Source: Lepidostoma basale
Lineage: Eukaryota > Arthropoda > Insecta > Trichoptera > Lepidostomatidae
Assembly: GCA_022606425.2 (NCBI GenBank)
Contig: JAHDVF020000431.1
Span: forward strand, 124,001-188,000
DNA length: 64,000 nt
Direction: 5' to 3'
The notes under the pieces were generated by a model. It was not told the DNA's origin, did no database searches, and saw only the letters and a list, made by a program, of their open reading frames with translations. A program made the position numbers and the translations under genes. Of the stretch, positions 1-10,332 are shown one piece after another (positions within the stretch are counted from its first letter, which is position 1; each line of letters opens with the position of its first letter).

Positions 1-446
1 CAAATGTTATATGTGGTATGTTCTACTATATAGCTGCGAAACCTGGACTCTGAAAGTGAATGTAATGAACCGGTTGGAAGCGTTCGAGACGTGGATATAC
101 CGCAGAATGCTCCGTATACCGTGGATCGATAGGGTCAGTAATGTAGACGTACTACAGAGAGCCAGAGCCAATAGTTGTTGTCGAGTGTGAAAATTAGAAA
201 GGTCTCATATTTGAGTCATGTGCTAAGGGGAGAAAAATACCACCTCCTTCGACTTATATTAATGGGTAAAGTGGAGGGACGTCGGGGTGTTGGAAGAAGG
301 CAGCTGTCCTGGCCGCAGAAAATCAAAGAGTGGCAGGAATAACAAGAGTTCAGAACCTGTTCCAAGTAGCGTAGGATAGAGATGCTTTTGCTGCAGTGAT
401 CGCCAATGTTGGGGGGACCTGGCACGACACCGAAAGAAGAAGAATA
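1..446 (+). mobile_element. LINE-A relic, reverse transcriptase C-terminal tail
   Basis: The translation reads CETWTLKVN..MNRLEAFETW.YRRMLRIP and then RGEKYHLLRLILMGKVEGR in a shifted frame. This is the region after the palm/thumb of RTE-like insect non-LTR reverse transcriptases. The copy is cut by the window edge, has frameshifts near 170-190, and ends in an AAG-rich tail at about 431-446. It is a dead fragment. Confidence 0.8.
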
Positions 447-1104
447 TACTAAAAATGAAACATGTCAAAAACTAAAGCATTCGACGCCTGCTTGATACGC
501 TATATGAATGTGGAATAAACATTCTCTCCTTTGTTGTATTTTTCTCGGTAAAATAATATTTGACTGCATTTTCATCGCATTATGATTCATTATTCAAAGA
601 GTTATTACGAATATATATCTAAAAAGTATATTTAAAAAAAATACTTTGACACAATACACCACGAAAACGTCTATTTGATTTTGGAATGATTTTAATGCGG
701 TGATGGGTGATGACTTATGACAGGTGAAGAGTGACGAATCCAGCGACCAATCACGGCCTCCACCGATGCGTGTTTCCGGTCCGCAAAATTTGAATAAAGA
801 ACTAATTCCATATGATACGCTCTGCCGAATGCGCGAACGAATCGCACGTACAGATATATTTATCATTACATTTCATAAAGTTCATTTCGAATGACAAACT
901 CTATTTTACAATTCACTGGAAAGTTAATTGGTCGTACATTTTTTATTAATTCAAACCTCGAGCTCATAAAACACGGCGTTCACTAATTTAAACCTAGTTT
1001 CAGATCACTAATTTAAACCTATACATCATCCCGATTAATTAAATATTTGTGTAATCATTTCAAACATTCGATGAATATTCGACAGATAACATTCGATATA
1101 TAAC

Positions 1105-1563
1105 ATGTTCATGTTAAGGTGTTATATGTGGTCTGTTTTGTTATATGGGTGTGAGACATGGACATTAAAAGTAAACACAATGAACCGGTTAAAGGTATTT
1201 GAAATGTGGCTTTACCGAAGAATGTTCAGAATTCCAGGGACAGACAGAGTGACGAACACAGAAGTCCTGAATCGTGCAGGAGTAAATAGAGAGCCGATGA
1301 CATTGATCAAAGTCCGCAAGATTTCATATCTGGGCCACGTTCTACGAGGAGAAAAATATCGCCTGCTGCATCTAATTTTGAAGGGAAAAATAGAGGGCCG
1401 CAGGGGGCAGGGAGAGGGCAGATCTCGTGGCTGCGTATTGTGAGGGAATGGACGAGAATCGGAACTGTGGAGGAGCTATTCCGGACAGCGAAGTATAGGA
1501 AAGAGTTTACCAGAGTGATCGCCAACGTCGGGGGGACATGACAGGGCACTTTAATAAGAAGAT
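1105..1563 (+). mobile_element. LINE-A relic, reverse transcriptase C-terminal tail
   Basis: It is open from 1105 to 1443, reading CYMWSVLLYGCETWTLKVN, then MWLYRRMFRIPGTDRVTN, then ISYLGHVLRGEKYRLLHLIL. A frameshift near 1425 follows, and the coding sense resumes as a WLRIVREWTRIG-like stretch. It ends near 1560 with the family's GGGGGACATGACAGGGCAC box and an AAG stub. The catalytic palm is missing, so this is a 5'-truncated copy. Confidence 0.8.
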
Positions 1564-1682
1564 ATAACATTAAAAAAATAAAGTATATTTTAGAAAACAT
1601 CTAATTGATAAAATAAGAGTTAATACGAAATAAAATATCATTATCTAAAAGTTTTATTATATTTGATGGGAATTCCCAATTA

Positions 1683-2107
1683 ACTCACTTACCATCACGC
1701 GGTATCTCCGAACGGTTAGGTTAAAAGAATGGACCAGCACACTTCCTCATATACTTTTAATTCAACGACATTCATGCATCGTGTCTTGCACGCACGGCGA
1801 TTTCTCTGACACCTCACGTAGCCGACATTTAACATTTGATTGATTTAATCATGCCACGTTTTCCTTGGTATTCTTCTATGAATTGTTCCGTTTACAACGT
1901 TATCAAGAACTTTATTTATCATTCACCAATTCCATGTGTTTAAATCATTATTCATTATTACGTTTAAAAAACATTTAAATTCACTCTGATTTCACTACTT
2001 GCATAATATTTGCATTTTAGACTAATTCATTCGAGCACTTTACCATACATTCGTCTCAGAGATCTCATTTCTAATGCATTTATTCTACTTTTATCGATTT
2101 GATGAAT
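1683..2107 (-). mobile_element. LINE-B1 relic, diverged
   Basis: Read on the minus strand this is the LINE-B C-terminal tail, ending at the conserved ATCACG(C/G)CG terminal box beside 1683. It then runs back through the RACMTRC-like region (about 1770-1800) to the RSLRRMC-like region (about 2055-2095). Many indels mark it as old. Confidence 0.65.
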
Positions 2108-2292
2108 CCACATTTTTCTCTGTCTTTATGTTCCGTTTATATTATTAAGGTATACTTCCTGAACCTTTCATTCTTCTTTCATTCATGCCATGTGCCCAAA
2201 ACATCTAATTACCCTTTCATTATTTTGTTCATAACACTTTCATTCACACGGCATTCACTTTTTATATTTGCATATGGCAATAACGTTTTTTT
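2108..2292 (-). mobile_element. Second LINE-B1 relic abutting the first
   Basis: This stretch repeats part of the same LINE-B segment already present at 1830-2000 (the NKIM..LRWFGHMERM portion, minus strand). It must therefore be a second copy or an internal duplication. It is heavily decayed with no 3' end of its own. Confidence 0.5.
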
Positions 2293-2797
2293 TTTAATTA
2301 GAGGTTTAAAGTTTTCGAAAGGGATCGATTTGAATTCCGAATAATTTTATTTTAATTTTACAATTAAGTTCTTCTTACAATGAATAGTTTAAAATAATTC
2401 GAGATTAATACAATTATTTTTGGTGATAACGGCGTTTAAATTCTTATAATAAACATAATTATAGAATTCCATAGTATTGACGCATTAGTTTATACATAGT
2501 TCCGATTTCGGCACTCTGAATTGTGTAAAATTTAATCATTCAAATTATGAAGAGTTTATAGGATTACAGCGCTTGTAAAATGGGTCCATATAATTTTGTG
2601 TGATGAAATCGATTAATATGCAGCTTAATAATGGGCTTAAACATTTATTATAATGTACAGATTCATATGTATATTTTTCATATTAGGATTTGATTTGATT
2701 ATATGCTCTAAGTATTTGATGTTTCTTGTACAATGATGTAAAACTCCATAGTAAATGGTTAATACTAATAATAATAATAATAATAAAAATAATAATG

Positions 2798-3030
2798 GTC
2801 GACCTTCGTGGCTGAGTGGTAAGAGCTCCGACTTCCATTCTCAAGGTCCCGGGTTCGATTCCCGGCGATGGCAGTGTGATTGTCACACTGTCATTGGTCT
2901 GGTGTAGAATTCACGTGACAATAAAATGGCGATATATTGGCTACCTATCACATGTCATGAGAATCAATAAAATAGCTAAAATAAATTGTATACAGTAATT
3001 GGGTTCAAGCGACCTGTTGTATACAAGGAG
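2798..3030 (+). mobile_element. tRNA-derived SINE, tail type T1
   Basis: The head is tRNA-like, with an A box (TGGCTGAGTGG, 2809-2819) and a B box (GGTTCGATTCC, 2852-2862). A body containing TGTGATTGTCACACTGTC and TCACGTGACAATAAAATGGCG follows. The 3' module holds a 9-bp inverted repeat, TTGTATACA (2986-2994) against TGTATACAA (3018-3026). Six other copies in the window share the head and body. It follows an (AAT)n run. Confidence 0.85.
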
Positions 3031-3040
3031 AAAAAAAAAC

Positions 3041-3095
3041 GCTATTTTCTAGAAGTTTAGACAAGCGAACTGACGTTTTCATTCGTATTAATTAC
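3041..3095 (-). repeat. Fragment of P1 foldback arm
   Basis: It carries TTTTCTAGAAG and AACTGACGTTTTCATTCG, the arm motifs of the P1 foldback family (compare 6700-6905, 34205-34420, 51045-51250). It lies directly after the SINE tail. Confidence 0.5.
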
Positions 3096-3924
3096 TCTAA
3101 GTAAGTATGCTGGATAAATGATAAGAAACATTACAGCAAAAATAATCCCCAGATACAATATATATTAATGAGCAAAATTTTAAACACTACACATTAGCTT
3201 AAGAGTCATAAATTATTTCACACAGCTTACGACGGTAGCGCATTTTTTAATTAAATAATTACGTAGCATCGTATAAAAGAATTTTGAAAACAACCCCCAC
3301 GCAAAAGTCCTTCCATTATCTTTAATTTTCAGCCATATTGAATTTTCCTTAAAGTTGCGTGACATCATACTTTTGTAATTAATGTTCGTTACTTATTGTG
3401 GTTGTGAATAAACGATACCGTTTTAGGCATTAAGAAATACTATGCGAGATTTATGTCGAGCACTTCATTCCTCGTTGTAATTGCGTAAGTAATAAAGTTT
3501 AATACACAAGATACACTTTTAATATTTTACACTTAATTTACCCTGTTAATCATCTTTACACAGCCAATTAATTTAGACCTTCCGTAAAAAAGTTTAAGGT
3601 AATAGCTTTGTACTGAATAGCATCTAAATTTAATCTTGAAGGCTGGAAAAGCCTTTTTTTAAACTGAAATGGCGATTGATACCTTCATATTTTTACCTTG
3701 TACATTCTTCCCTTTTATCGTTTTATTAACTAGGAAAATATAAAGCATTTTATTACCGTAAGTTTTGATATAACTCATTTCTAGCAAAATATTTTAAGAA
3801 AATTATTCAAAATAAAACATCGAACAATTTAGAAAATCCAATGTGATATGTGATAAATATAATAACAACGAGACGTATAGATGATGTAGCAAGATAATAA
3901 GATGCCAAGTTAGATCAGACATAA

Positions 3925-4165
3925 CGACCTTCGTGGCAGAGTGGTTAGTGCTTTTGACTACCACACCGAAGTTCGATTCCCGGCAATGGCTGTGTGATTG
4001 TCACACTGTCTATGGTCTGGTGAAAAAATTAACGTGACAATAAAATTCCAATAGATTTGCTACCTATCACATGTTATGATAATCAATATAACAGCTATAC
4101 CCTTTACATCGATTTGGCTCGTAATGTAATAATGTAAAGTGCAATTTAAAATAATAATAATATAA
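3925..4165 (+). mobile_element. tRNA-derived SINE, tail type T2
   Basis: It has the same tRNA-like head and body as the copy at 2798, but a different 3' end. CTTTACATC (4102-4110) pairs with AATGTAAAG (4131-4139, one mismatch) around GATTTGGCTCG, followed by an (AAT)n tail. A second element is inserted in that tail at 4174. Confidence 0.8.
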
Positions 4166-4173
4166 TAATATTC

Positions 4174-4337
4174 GGGAGATGCCTATTGGTGGCGATGAGG
4201 TTCGCAACCCATCACACCGCGTCTCCCGCGGAGCGAAAAGAGAAGGATGGAGTGCCGCATCAGTAAAAGTGTGACAGTCCATTCTTTCTGCCTACCCTTT
4301 CGGGGAGACGGCGTGATGGTTAGTTAGTTAGTTAGCT
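4174..4337 (+). mobile_element. SINE-U: short element with the LINE-B1 3' end
   Basis: About 95 bp of body has no LINE similarity. It includes GGTTCGCAACC, a near match to a pol III B box. From about 4270 the element is the LINE-B1 3' end: TCCATTCTTTCTGCCTACCC, a GC hairpin, GACGGCGTGATGG and a (TTAG)n tail. It is flanked by perfect 8-bp repeats TAATATTC (4166-4173 and 4338-4345), so it is a true insertion, made in the tail of the T2 SINE. A SINE mobilised by LINE-B1 is the best reading. An internally deleted LINE is the alternative. Confidence 0.7.
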
Positions 4338-4745
4338 TAATATTCATAAATTATAGAGGTGAGAAATAGATATAAGATATTGATATGAGACAAAGAGATA
4401 ATTAAGACATAGAGAACATTGAGATGAGAGACATAGAGAACATTGAGATAAGAGACATAGAGAACATTGAGATGAGACATAGAGATAAACAAACGGATGT
4501 GACATATAAATTAAATAATTAGTTAGTTAGTTATAAATTAAATAATTAGTTAGTTAGTTTAATATTCATAAATTATAGAGGTGAGAAATAGATATAAGAT
4601 ATCGATATGAGACAAAGAGATAATTTATTAAGACATAGAGAACATTGAGATGAGAGACATAGAGAACATTGAGATAAGAGACATAGAGAACATTGAGATG
4701 AGACATAGAGATAAACAAACGGATGTGACATATAAATTAAATATA
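4337..4745. repeat. 222-bp tandem duplication with internal minisatellite
   Basis: The block starting TTAATATTCATAAATTATAG at 4337 recurs at 4559 (period 222). Within each block a unit of about 25 bp (AGACATAGAGAACATTGAGA) repeats three times. The duplication includes the TTAGTTAG tail of the element at 4174, so it arose after that insertion. Confidence 0.8.
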
Positions 4746-4804
4746 GAGAAGACAATAGAGATAAGAGATATAAATGAGACAAGGATATAAATAAACTTAG
4801 GAAT

Positions 4805-5560
4805 ATTCTATTATACATAATTTATGTATTTAAATAAATAACAGTGGAATTATTGACGTCAGCTTGTTATTTTTTTTTTAATTTATGTTATTTTTGTCAA
4901 AAAATACATGTGTAACCATTTTTCTTTTCGTTAATTATTTTCATGACTATAATTCTTAATAATTTATAACGTAGAGCGCCATTAGCAATTTCCTTCTAAA
5001 ATGTAGCCTTAAAAGAGGATTTTAATAAAAATGAAAACCTCGCACACGCATTATATAAACGTACCCATATCTGTAAAATATGTTCACTTGTTTCAATAAT
5101 AATGTGTTCCTAAATTTTCCGAAAGAGCTTCCCAGCCATTACTTGGCCGCAAACAAGCAATAAAGAAACGGTGTTTCGTTTTGGGGTCTAGGACGATAAT
5201 TCCATTAAATTTTATGGAATTACTCAGAGAGCAAATAACTATTTGAGGAGGTATTAACACCCTAATTGGCAATATAAAAACAACAACACTCTGGTTAACG
5301 GAACCGGAGAATCTTAAATCTTCCTACTTAATCTAGACGCACAATTCAGGAGAGCTACTACAACTTCCTATACATTGCCTTAACGCGGCTGTAATCATAA
5401 TTTTGTTCCCCCTATTTAACAACATTTTTAGGGGGCGTAATCATACTAATTAGTTTACAATTATTTGCTTCACACATTCCGGATCAGCTCTGTTTTTTAA
5501 TGCAAATTAAAAATCAGTCGGTAGCAACATGTTGTTTGTGATCCAGGAAAAAAAACGTTT
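4805..5560. other. AT-rich DNA, no gene recognised
   Basis: No repeat family or credible reading frame was recognised. The stretch around 5125-5400 is less AT-rich than its surroundings and not repeated elsewhere in the window. Confidence 0.5.
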
Positions 5561-5574
5561 AGCTACTATTTTTC

Positions 5575-5625
5575 AACCGAAGCTTCGTAGATCGTTGCAG
5601 TTTCCATCTTCAGGGTAGTTTAAAT
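5575..5625 (-). repeat. Degenerate hammerhead-like motif fragment
   Basis: The minus strand reads CTGAAGA, T, a long imperfect hairpin, then GAAGC in place of GAAAC. It is related to the motif in the tandem repeat at 49182-49550, but the core is broken and no inverted partner is present. Confidence 0.4.
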
Positions 5626-6690
5626 CAAATCAAATCAGTTTATTAGTATATTATTAGTTTATTATTAGAAGAAGAAGAAGAATATAATTTCTTGTTGTTT
5701 TCGCAATAATGAAGTCAATACTTTATTCAAAGCCTGCCGAAATGACTTGTTTCGAAGTCTCTTTTATGAAAAAAAAATCCGTATAAAAACAAATATAACA
5801 AATATGGTATGTATGATTATTTTTAATTGGAAACATTGATATAATAGATAAAATTAAACAATTATAGTAAATATTAATATGAGAAAAAGAAAGCAATAAA
5901 ATCTAGGTTGAAAACAATGAGATTTAGTTAATATCTACCAACTTTACAATCATGAAACTAAAACGTAAGTAAATTAAGTAAGTAAATTAAAACCATTAAA
6001 TGGATAAAAAAAAAAATAAGAATAACGGTAGGCTTTCACTCTTAAAAGAAATATAATAATCAAGTCATTGCATTTTCTCAATGACAGGTGATATCAACTT
6101 TTAAAAAAGACATTTTCTATCAATGAAGCGGAATTGATACTGCTGGTATACATACAAGACACTTTGATTTAAAGTTGACAAGAATATTATATGATCTGTT
6201 GATATAAAGCATAATGCTTTCAATTCATGGCGTGTGAGTTTAATATTTATATAGTCATTACATACGGATCCAATTTAATAAAATTTCGTTAGAAACATCG
6301 ATATATGTATAAACAAACATATGTATATCGCAAGAATATTTTTAAGGTTTTGTAAGGAAAAATGGTGGTACAGTATTTTTAAGAGTTTATGTTTTTAAAA
6401 TATTTTTGCTAAAACTATAGATTTACATGACACCAAACACGATGGTGTATATTAACCTAATTTTAACGGTAAAGACAATTTTGAGGAAGTTTTTCCGCTT
6501 CACCTGATTAAAAATTTCAGTAATATAATTGTATGCATAAATATTTATAATCTTGGCAGTATTTTCATTCAATACTTTCAACACGTTAATTTTAGTATCT
6601 GCTGTTCCTTGAAAAATTATGTAAACTCCGTATTATGTAAACAATATCAATGAAAATGCTTGTTTTATAGAAATTTCAATTAATTTTGTG
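5626..6690. other. AT-rich DNA, no gene recognised
   Basis: A short (GAA)n run lies at 5669-5683, possibly a lost LINE tail. Nothing else is supported. Confidence 0.5.
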
Positions 6691-6699
6691 ATTTATTGT

Positions 6700-6905
6700 T
6701 TCTTGGACAATGATGTAAAACTCCATATCAAATAATTAATACGAATGAAAACGTCATTTTTATAGAAGTTGTATTATATTTTATGTTGTGCCCTTCTAAG
6801 GCATTATAAAATGTTTGATAATGCCTTAGAAGGGCGAAACATGTCATTCCCATAAAATATAATAAAACTTCTAGAAAACTGACAATTTTATTCGTATTCA
6901 TTAAT
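6700..6905. repeat. P1 foldback element
   Basis: It is an imperfect inverted repeat centred near 6810, with arms carrying TTATATTTTATG, CCCTTCTAAGGCATTAT and CTAGAAAAC-type motifs. The right arm (6815-6845, plus) reads TTGATAA, T, GCCTT/AGGGC hairpin, GAAA, CATG, TC. This is a hammerhead-like layout with a decayed first block. Confidence 0.6.
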
Positions 6906-6984
6906 TTTCACATATACATTACATTGATAATTACAAACTTCGCATTGCTACGGCATAATCAAATGTTCAGTATTTATTTTCAAT

Positions 6985-7600
6985 TTTAAATGTTTATCGT
7001 ACAATGATATAAAACAGCATATTTGGTTTTTCTATATTATATTTTCTACGAATTATATTTTATCAGATTTAAATATTTTGTCTCGAAAGAGCATTACCAT
7101 ATGTAAAAATACTGTCTAAAAAACATAATATGTTATCATATTTACCGTTTACTTTTTTGTTCGATAGTTTATTTTCATTGAAATTTAATACATATACATA
7201 TGTTATTAAATCAATTGATTTTTATTGGAGCGTCAATTTTACTCCCTTTCATTCGAGTCCCATTCTCTACTCGGGTATCTGATTGAGGAGTTCCTGAAAG
7301 CGATAGTCAAATTCTGTTACACATTCATTGTTAGAGAAGATCTACAAGTGAATAACACACCCAACTAACTTGTTCATCAGCGACCTGATAGTCCTTTGAT
7401 CATATCATCATTTGCAAATCAATTCTGTTTGCGATGGTAATTCAAATACATGCCATTAATATGAAGATACGAAGATATTAACGAAATTCGCAGAAATATA
7501 TCAATACCCTACCCTAGCTTCAATCCAAGAGTGGTTTGCAGCAAAGTTTAACATTTTTGCTGGTTCTTGGGATTCCATTTTGGCTTTTAAATGTGGTAGT
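6985..7600. other. AT-rich DNA, no gene recognised
   Basis: A weak P1-type outer-arm trace (GTACAATGATATAAAACAGC) lies near 6990. The block 7220-7560 is unique in the window and somewhat richer in GC. No coding signal is visible. Confidence 0.4.
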
Positions 7601-7607
7601 TAGTATT

Positions 7608-8002
7608 TTTCTTCTTTCGGTGCCGTGTCAGGTCCCTCCAACGTTGGCGATCACTGCAACAAAGGCATCTCTATCCTGCGCCACTTGGAACAGGTTCTGA
7701 ACTCTTGTTATTCCTGTCAACTCTTTGATGTTACGCAGCCAGGACAGCTGCATTCTACCAACTCCCTGACGTCCCTCCACTTTACCCATTAATATCAGTC
7801 GAAGAAGGTGGTATTTTTCTCCCCTTAGCACATGACATAATTTTCACACTCGACAACAGATCTCTATTGGCTCTGGCTCTCTCAGTACGTCTGCAGTACT
7901 GACCCTATCGGTCCACGGTATACATAGCATTCTGCGGTATATCCACATCTCGAACGCTTCCAACCGGTTCATTACATTCACATTCAAAGTCCACATTTGT
8001 AT
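7608..8002 (-). mobile_element. LINE-A relic
   Basis: The minus strand encodes the LINE-A tail: MLRGEKYHLLRLILMGKVEGR and WLRNIKELTGITRVQNLFQ, with MNRLEAFEMW..RRM upstream. The AAG-type 3' tail is at 7608-7620. Its truncated 5' end abuts the 3' end of a SINE at about 8003. Confidence 0.8.
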
Positions 8003-8003
8003 A

Positions 8004-8213
8004 CAGCAGGTTATTTGAATTCAGTTACTGCATACATCTTTTTAGCTATTGATTCTCCTGGCATGTGAAAGGTAGCTAATCTATCGCTATTTAATGAATT
8101 CTACACCAAACCAAAGACAGTGTAACAATCACACTGCCATCGCCGGGAATCGAACCCGGGTCCATCGGGATGGCGGTCAGAGCTCGTGCCACTCTGCCAC
8201 GAAGGTCGTCGTC
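8004..8213 (-). mobile_element. tRNA-derived SINE, tail type T1
   Basis: On the minus strand the head (about 8213-8135) carries the B box GGTTCGATTCC, followed by the GTGATTGTTACACTGTCTTTGG body. The T1 tail (8004-8045) has a GTATACA-type inverted repeat. Its 3' end meets LINE-A with no spacer. Confidence 0.8.
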
Positions 8214-8593
8214 ATTAATATCAAGCGGTAAATATGTTTGTTCCTGATAGATAATATTCGACAGCACCAACATAAATTATTTTACCTACCGGCCTGCGAA
8301 CGAACCTGCCTCTGGTGACTCCGGTGGGAAGAGCAATCAATCTGCTGAACATTATCTTCTCGAAGATCGCCGTCTTTCGTATAAGTGAAAGAACGTTCAG
8401 AAACAAATGCCCTTGACTTTAAAAAGTATATTGTCTTGCTAAAGTAGAACCATCTCTCATGCGTTCCTGGAATTTTACCTATTTTCATATACGAGTATAT
8501 GACTTAAACTTTAAATATGTCTGTAACGTAATATGGGAAAATAAACTGATTATTTGAAATAATGAAAACAAATAAATATGATAATTTTTTTTT

Positions 8594-8739
8594 TATTATT
8601 ATGTATTTAGTGTGCTTCCACTTGTGTTTATGATCGACCGGTTTCGGCAGCTTGCTGCCATCTTCCAGAAGATGGCAGTAAGTTGCCGAAACCGGCCGAA
8701 CATAAACACAAATGGAAGCACACTAAATACATAATAATA
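8594..8739. repeat. P2 foldback element
   Basis: It is an inverted repeat of about 146 bp centred at 8666, with arms from TATTATTATGTATTTAG to CATAATAATA. Each arm has GGCAG/CTGCC, GAAA and CCGG. On the minus strand 8636-8668 reads CTGGAAGA, T, hairpin, GAAA, CCGG, TC. On the plus strand 8666-8697 reads CAGAAGA in the first block and CC in place of TC. Confidence 0.75.
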
Positions 8740-8779
8740 CAGAAAATTTTATAATTTTCATTTTATTTTCATTATTTAA

Positions 8780-9735
8780 AATTAACTTCTACCAAGAAAT
8801 TTCAATTAATAACATCAATTATATGATTTGATTTGATTTAATATTCATATTTTTTGCACGATATTAAAAACAATTTGCATGTCGTAAGTATATCTTGATT
8901 AACATAATCACATCAATCACGCTGATATAAGTAGAAATGTTTTGAGTTACATTAAGTATTTTATATAAATTATATTATAGTATTTTATATAAACTACTTT
9001 ATTTTTTTAACCTTTTTCCCTTATTTTGTTACTTTATAATATAACGGAAAGATTAACAAAATGCATTTTTAATCACTTATATAATTAATGGTTGATTAAT
9101 AGTTCAACATAAATTTTTTATATAATTATTTCATAATCTATCATGATCCAAAGAAGTAAGAAAATGTTCATCAGTTCCAAAATAAGCGCGAAGTCTGTTT
9201 GCAATATTTCGAATTATTATTAGACATTTATATTACATTGCGAAATGTTCATTAACAGGAATGATTAAGCCGACTTGAAAAGTTTTAATATTTAATATAC
9301 AAATACGTAAACGTAAAACATAATTTTGATGTTTCAGCTTAAGTGATATGGTGTGAAAATTTATCGTTTTGCCACCACTCGCCTTCAAACTCAGACAAGA
9401 AATAATTTAAGTGAAAAGGTCCTTACAGCCTGCGTGTTCAATGTGATAATCAAATGGGCAGAGTCTCAGTATATACAAATAAGGGCAAACTTGTCCCGAA
9501 TCGCACCAATAAATTCGAATAACGGACCCTAGAGAACCCTGCGGGCTCCGACCCTCCACTCTCTTAATTATTGCGGAAAATAAACGCGGGTCGGATACTG
9601 GGAGTTATTTTATCGAGGACGTTAATTATGTTAGTAGGTATTAGAAACTTGAGATTTTTTTAACGCTGATCTTGAGAAATTTTTACTACACACGCGTTCA
9701 CTTATGAAGTACACCACGACAAGAGTAAATACGCA
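8780..9735. other. AT-rich DNA, no gene recognised
   Basis: No repeat family was recognised. The interval 9330-9600 is unique and less AT-rich. Confidence 0.5.
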
Positions 9736-9738
9736 TAA

Positions 9739-9992
9739 AGGTCCATTTACACTGGACAGTGACCATAACACCACTGTAACGTCACAGATTTAGCCTTGAA
9801 TCTCATCGACTCGTTATCACAAATGCTATAATAAAATAGCCGTCGGAATAGTTAATAAGAGACGCGCAGACGTAAAAGTGATATCCTCCCGACGGCGATT
9901 TCATTACAGTTATTTTACGAGTTAGTAAGATTCAAGGCAATGTTGGTGACGTTACGGTGCATTTACGGTCACTATCTAGTGAAAATTGACCT
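9739..9992. mobile_element. PIF/Harbinger-like MITE, 254 bp
   Basis: Long inverted arms begin AGGTCCATTTACACTGGAC on the left and AGGTCAATTTTCACTAGAT on the reverse strand at the right. They also share GTAACGTCAC, TTGCCTTGAATCT-type and GCCGTCGG blocks. The element sits between TAA (9736-9738) and TAA (9993-9995), the TWA-type 3-bp duplication typical of PIF/Harbinger. It has no coding capacity. Confidence 0.7.
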
Positions 9993-10134
9993 TAACCCGA
10001 CCTTCTGTAAATTGTTGAAAACATTTAAAAAAATTATTAACTTAAAACGTTTTGACACCATTTTATTCCACGAAGACGTTTTTTTTATATAAATTAAAAC
10101 TCTGTTTGTTTCCACTTTTGAGTTTGTTTTTCTA

Positions 10135-10170
10135 GACATGATTCGAAGGTTTAACACCTTCATCATCGGG
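10135..10170 (-). ncRNA. Degenerate hammerhead-like motif
   Basis: The minus strand reads CCGATGA, T, GAAGG/CCTTC hairpin, GAAT, CATG, TC. Two core bases differ from the hammerhead consensus, so it is probably inactive. A weaker relative lies at 17545-17580. Confidence 0.35.
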
Positions 10171-10332
10171 GAAATGGTATGACCCAGATTTGCATCATAA
10201 TAAAAAAATAATTCCGTGGAATTTCACTTTTTGAGCGCCTAAGTTTATCAAAAATCAATGTTTTTAAGTTTAATATTTAATTTTTAAATTTAAGCATGTT
10301 ATTTTGTCAATATGTTTCAAATGTATTATAAA

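Noticed and set aside
2798..2875. A functional tRNA gene
   Set aside because: A and B boxes and a GGTTCGATTCC loop are present, but the same head is repeated seven times with a non-tRNA body and tail, and the acceptor arm does not close. It is a SINE head.
4573..4818. A repetitive leucine/serine-rich protein
   Set aside because: The frame is produced by the AGACATAGAGAACATTGAGA minisatellite and has no start context or other support.
8636..8697. P2 as an active hammerhead
   Set aside because: The first block is CAGAAGA or CTGGAAGA in the copies seen, so a required core base is changed or shifted. It is kept as a derived relative only.
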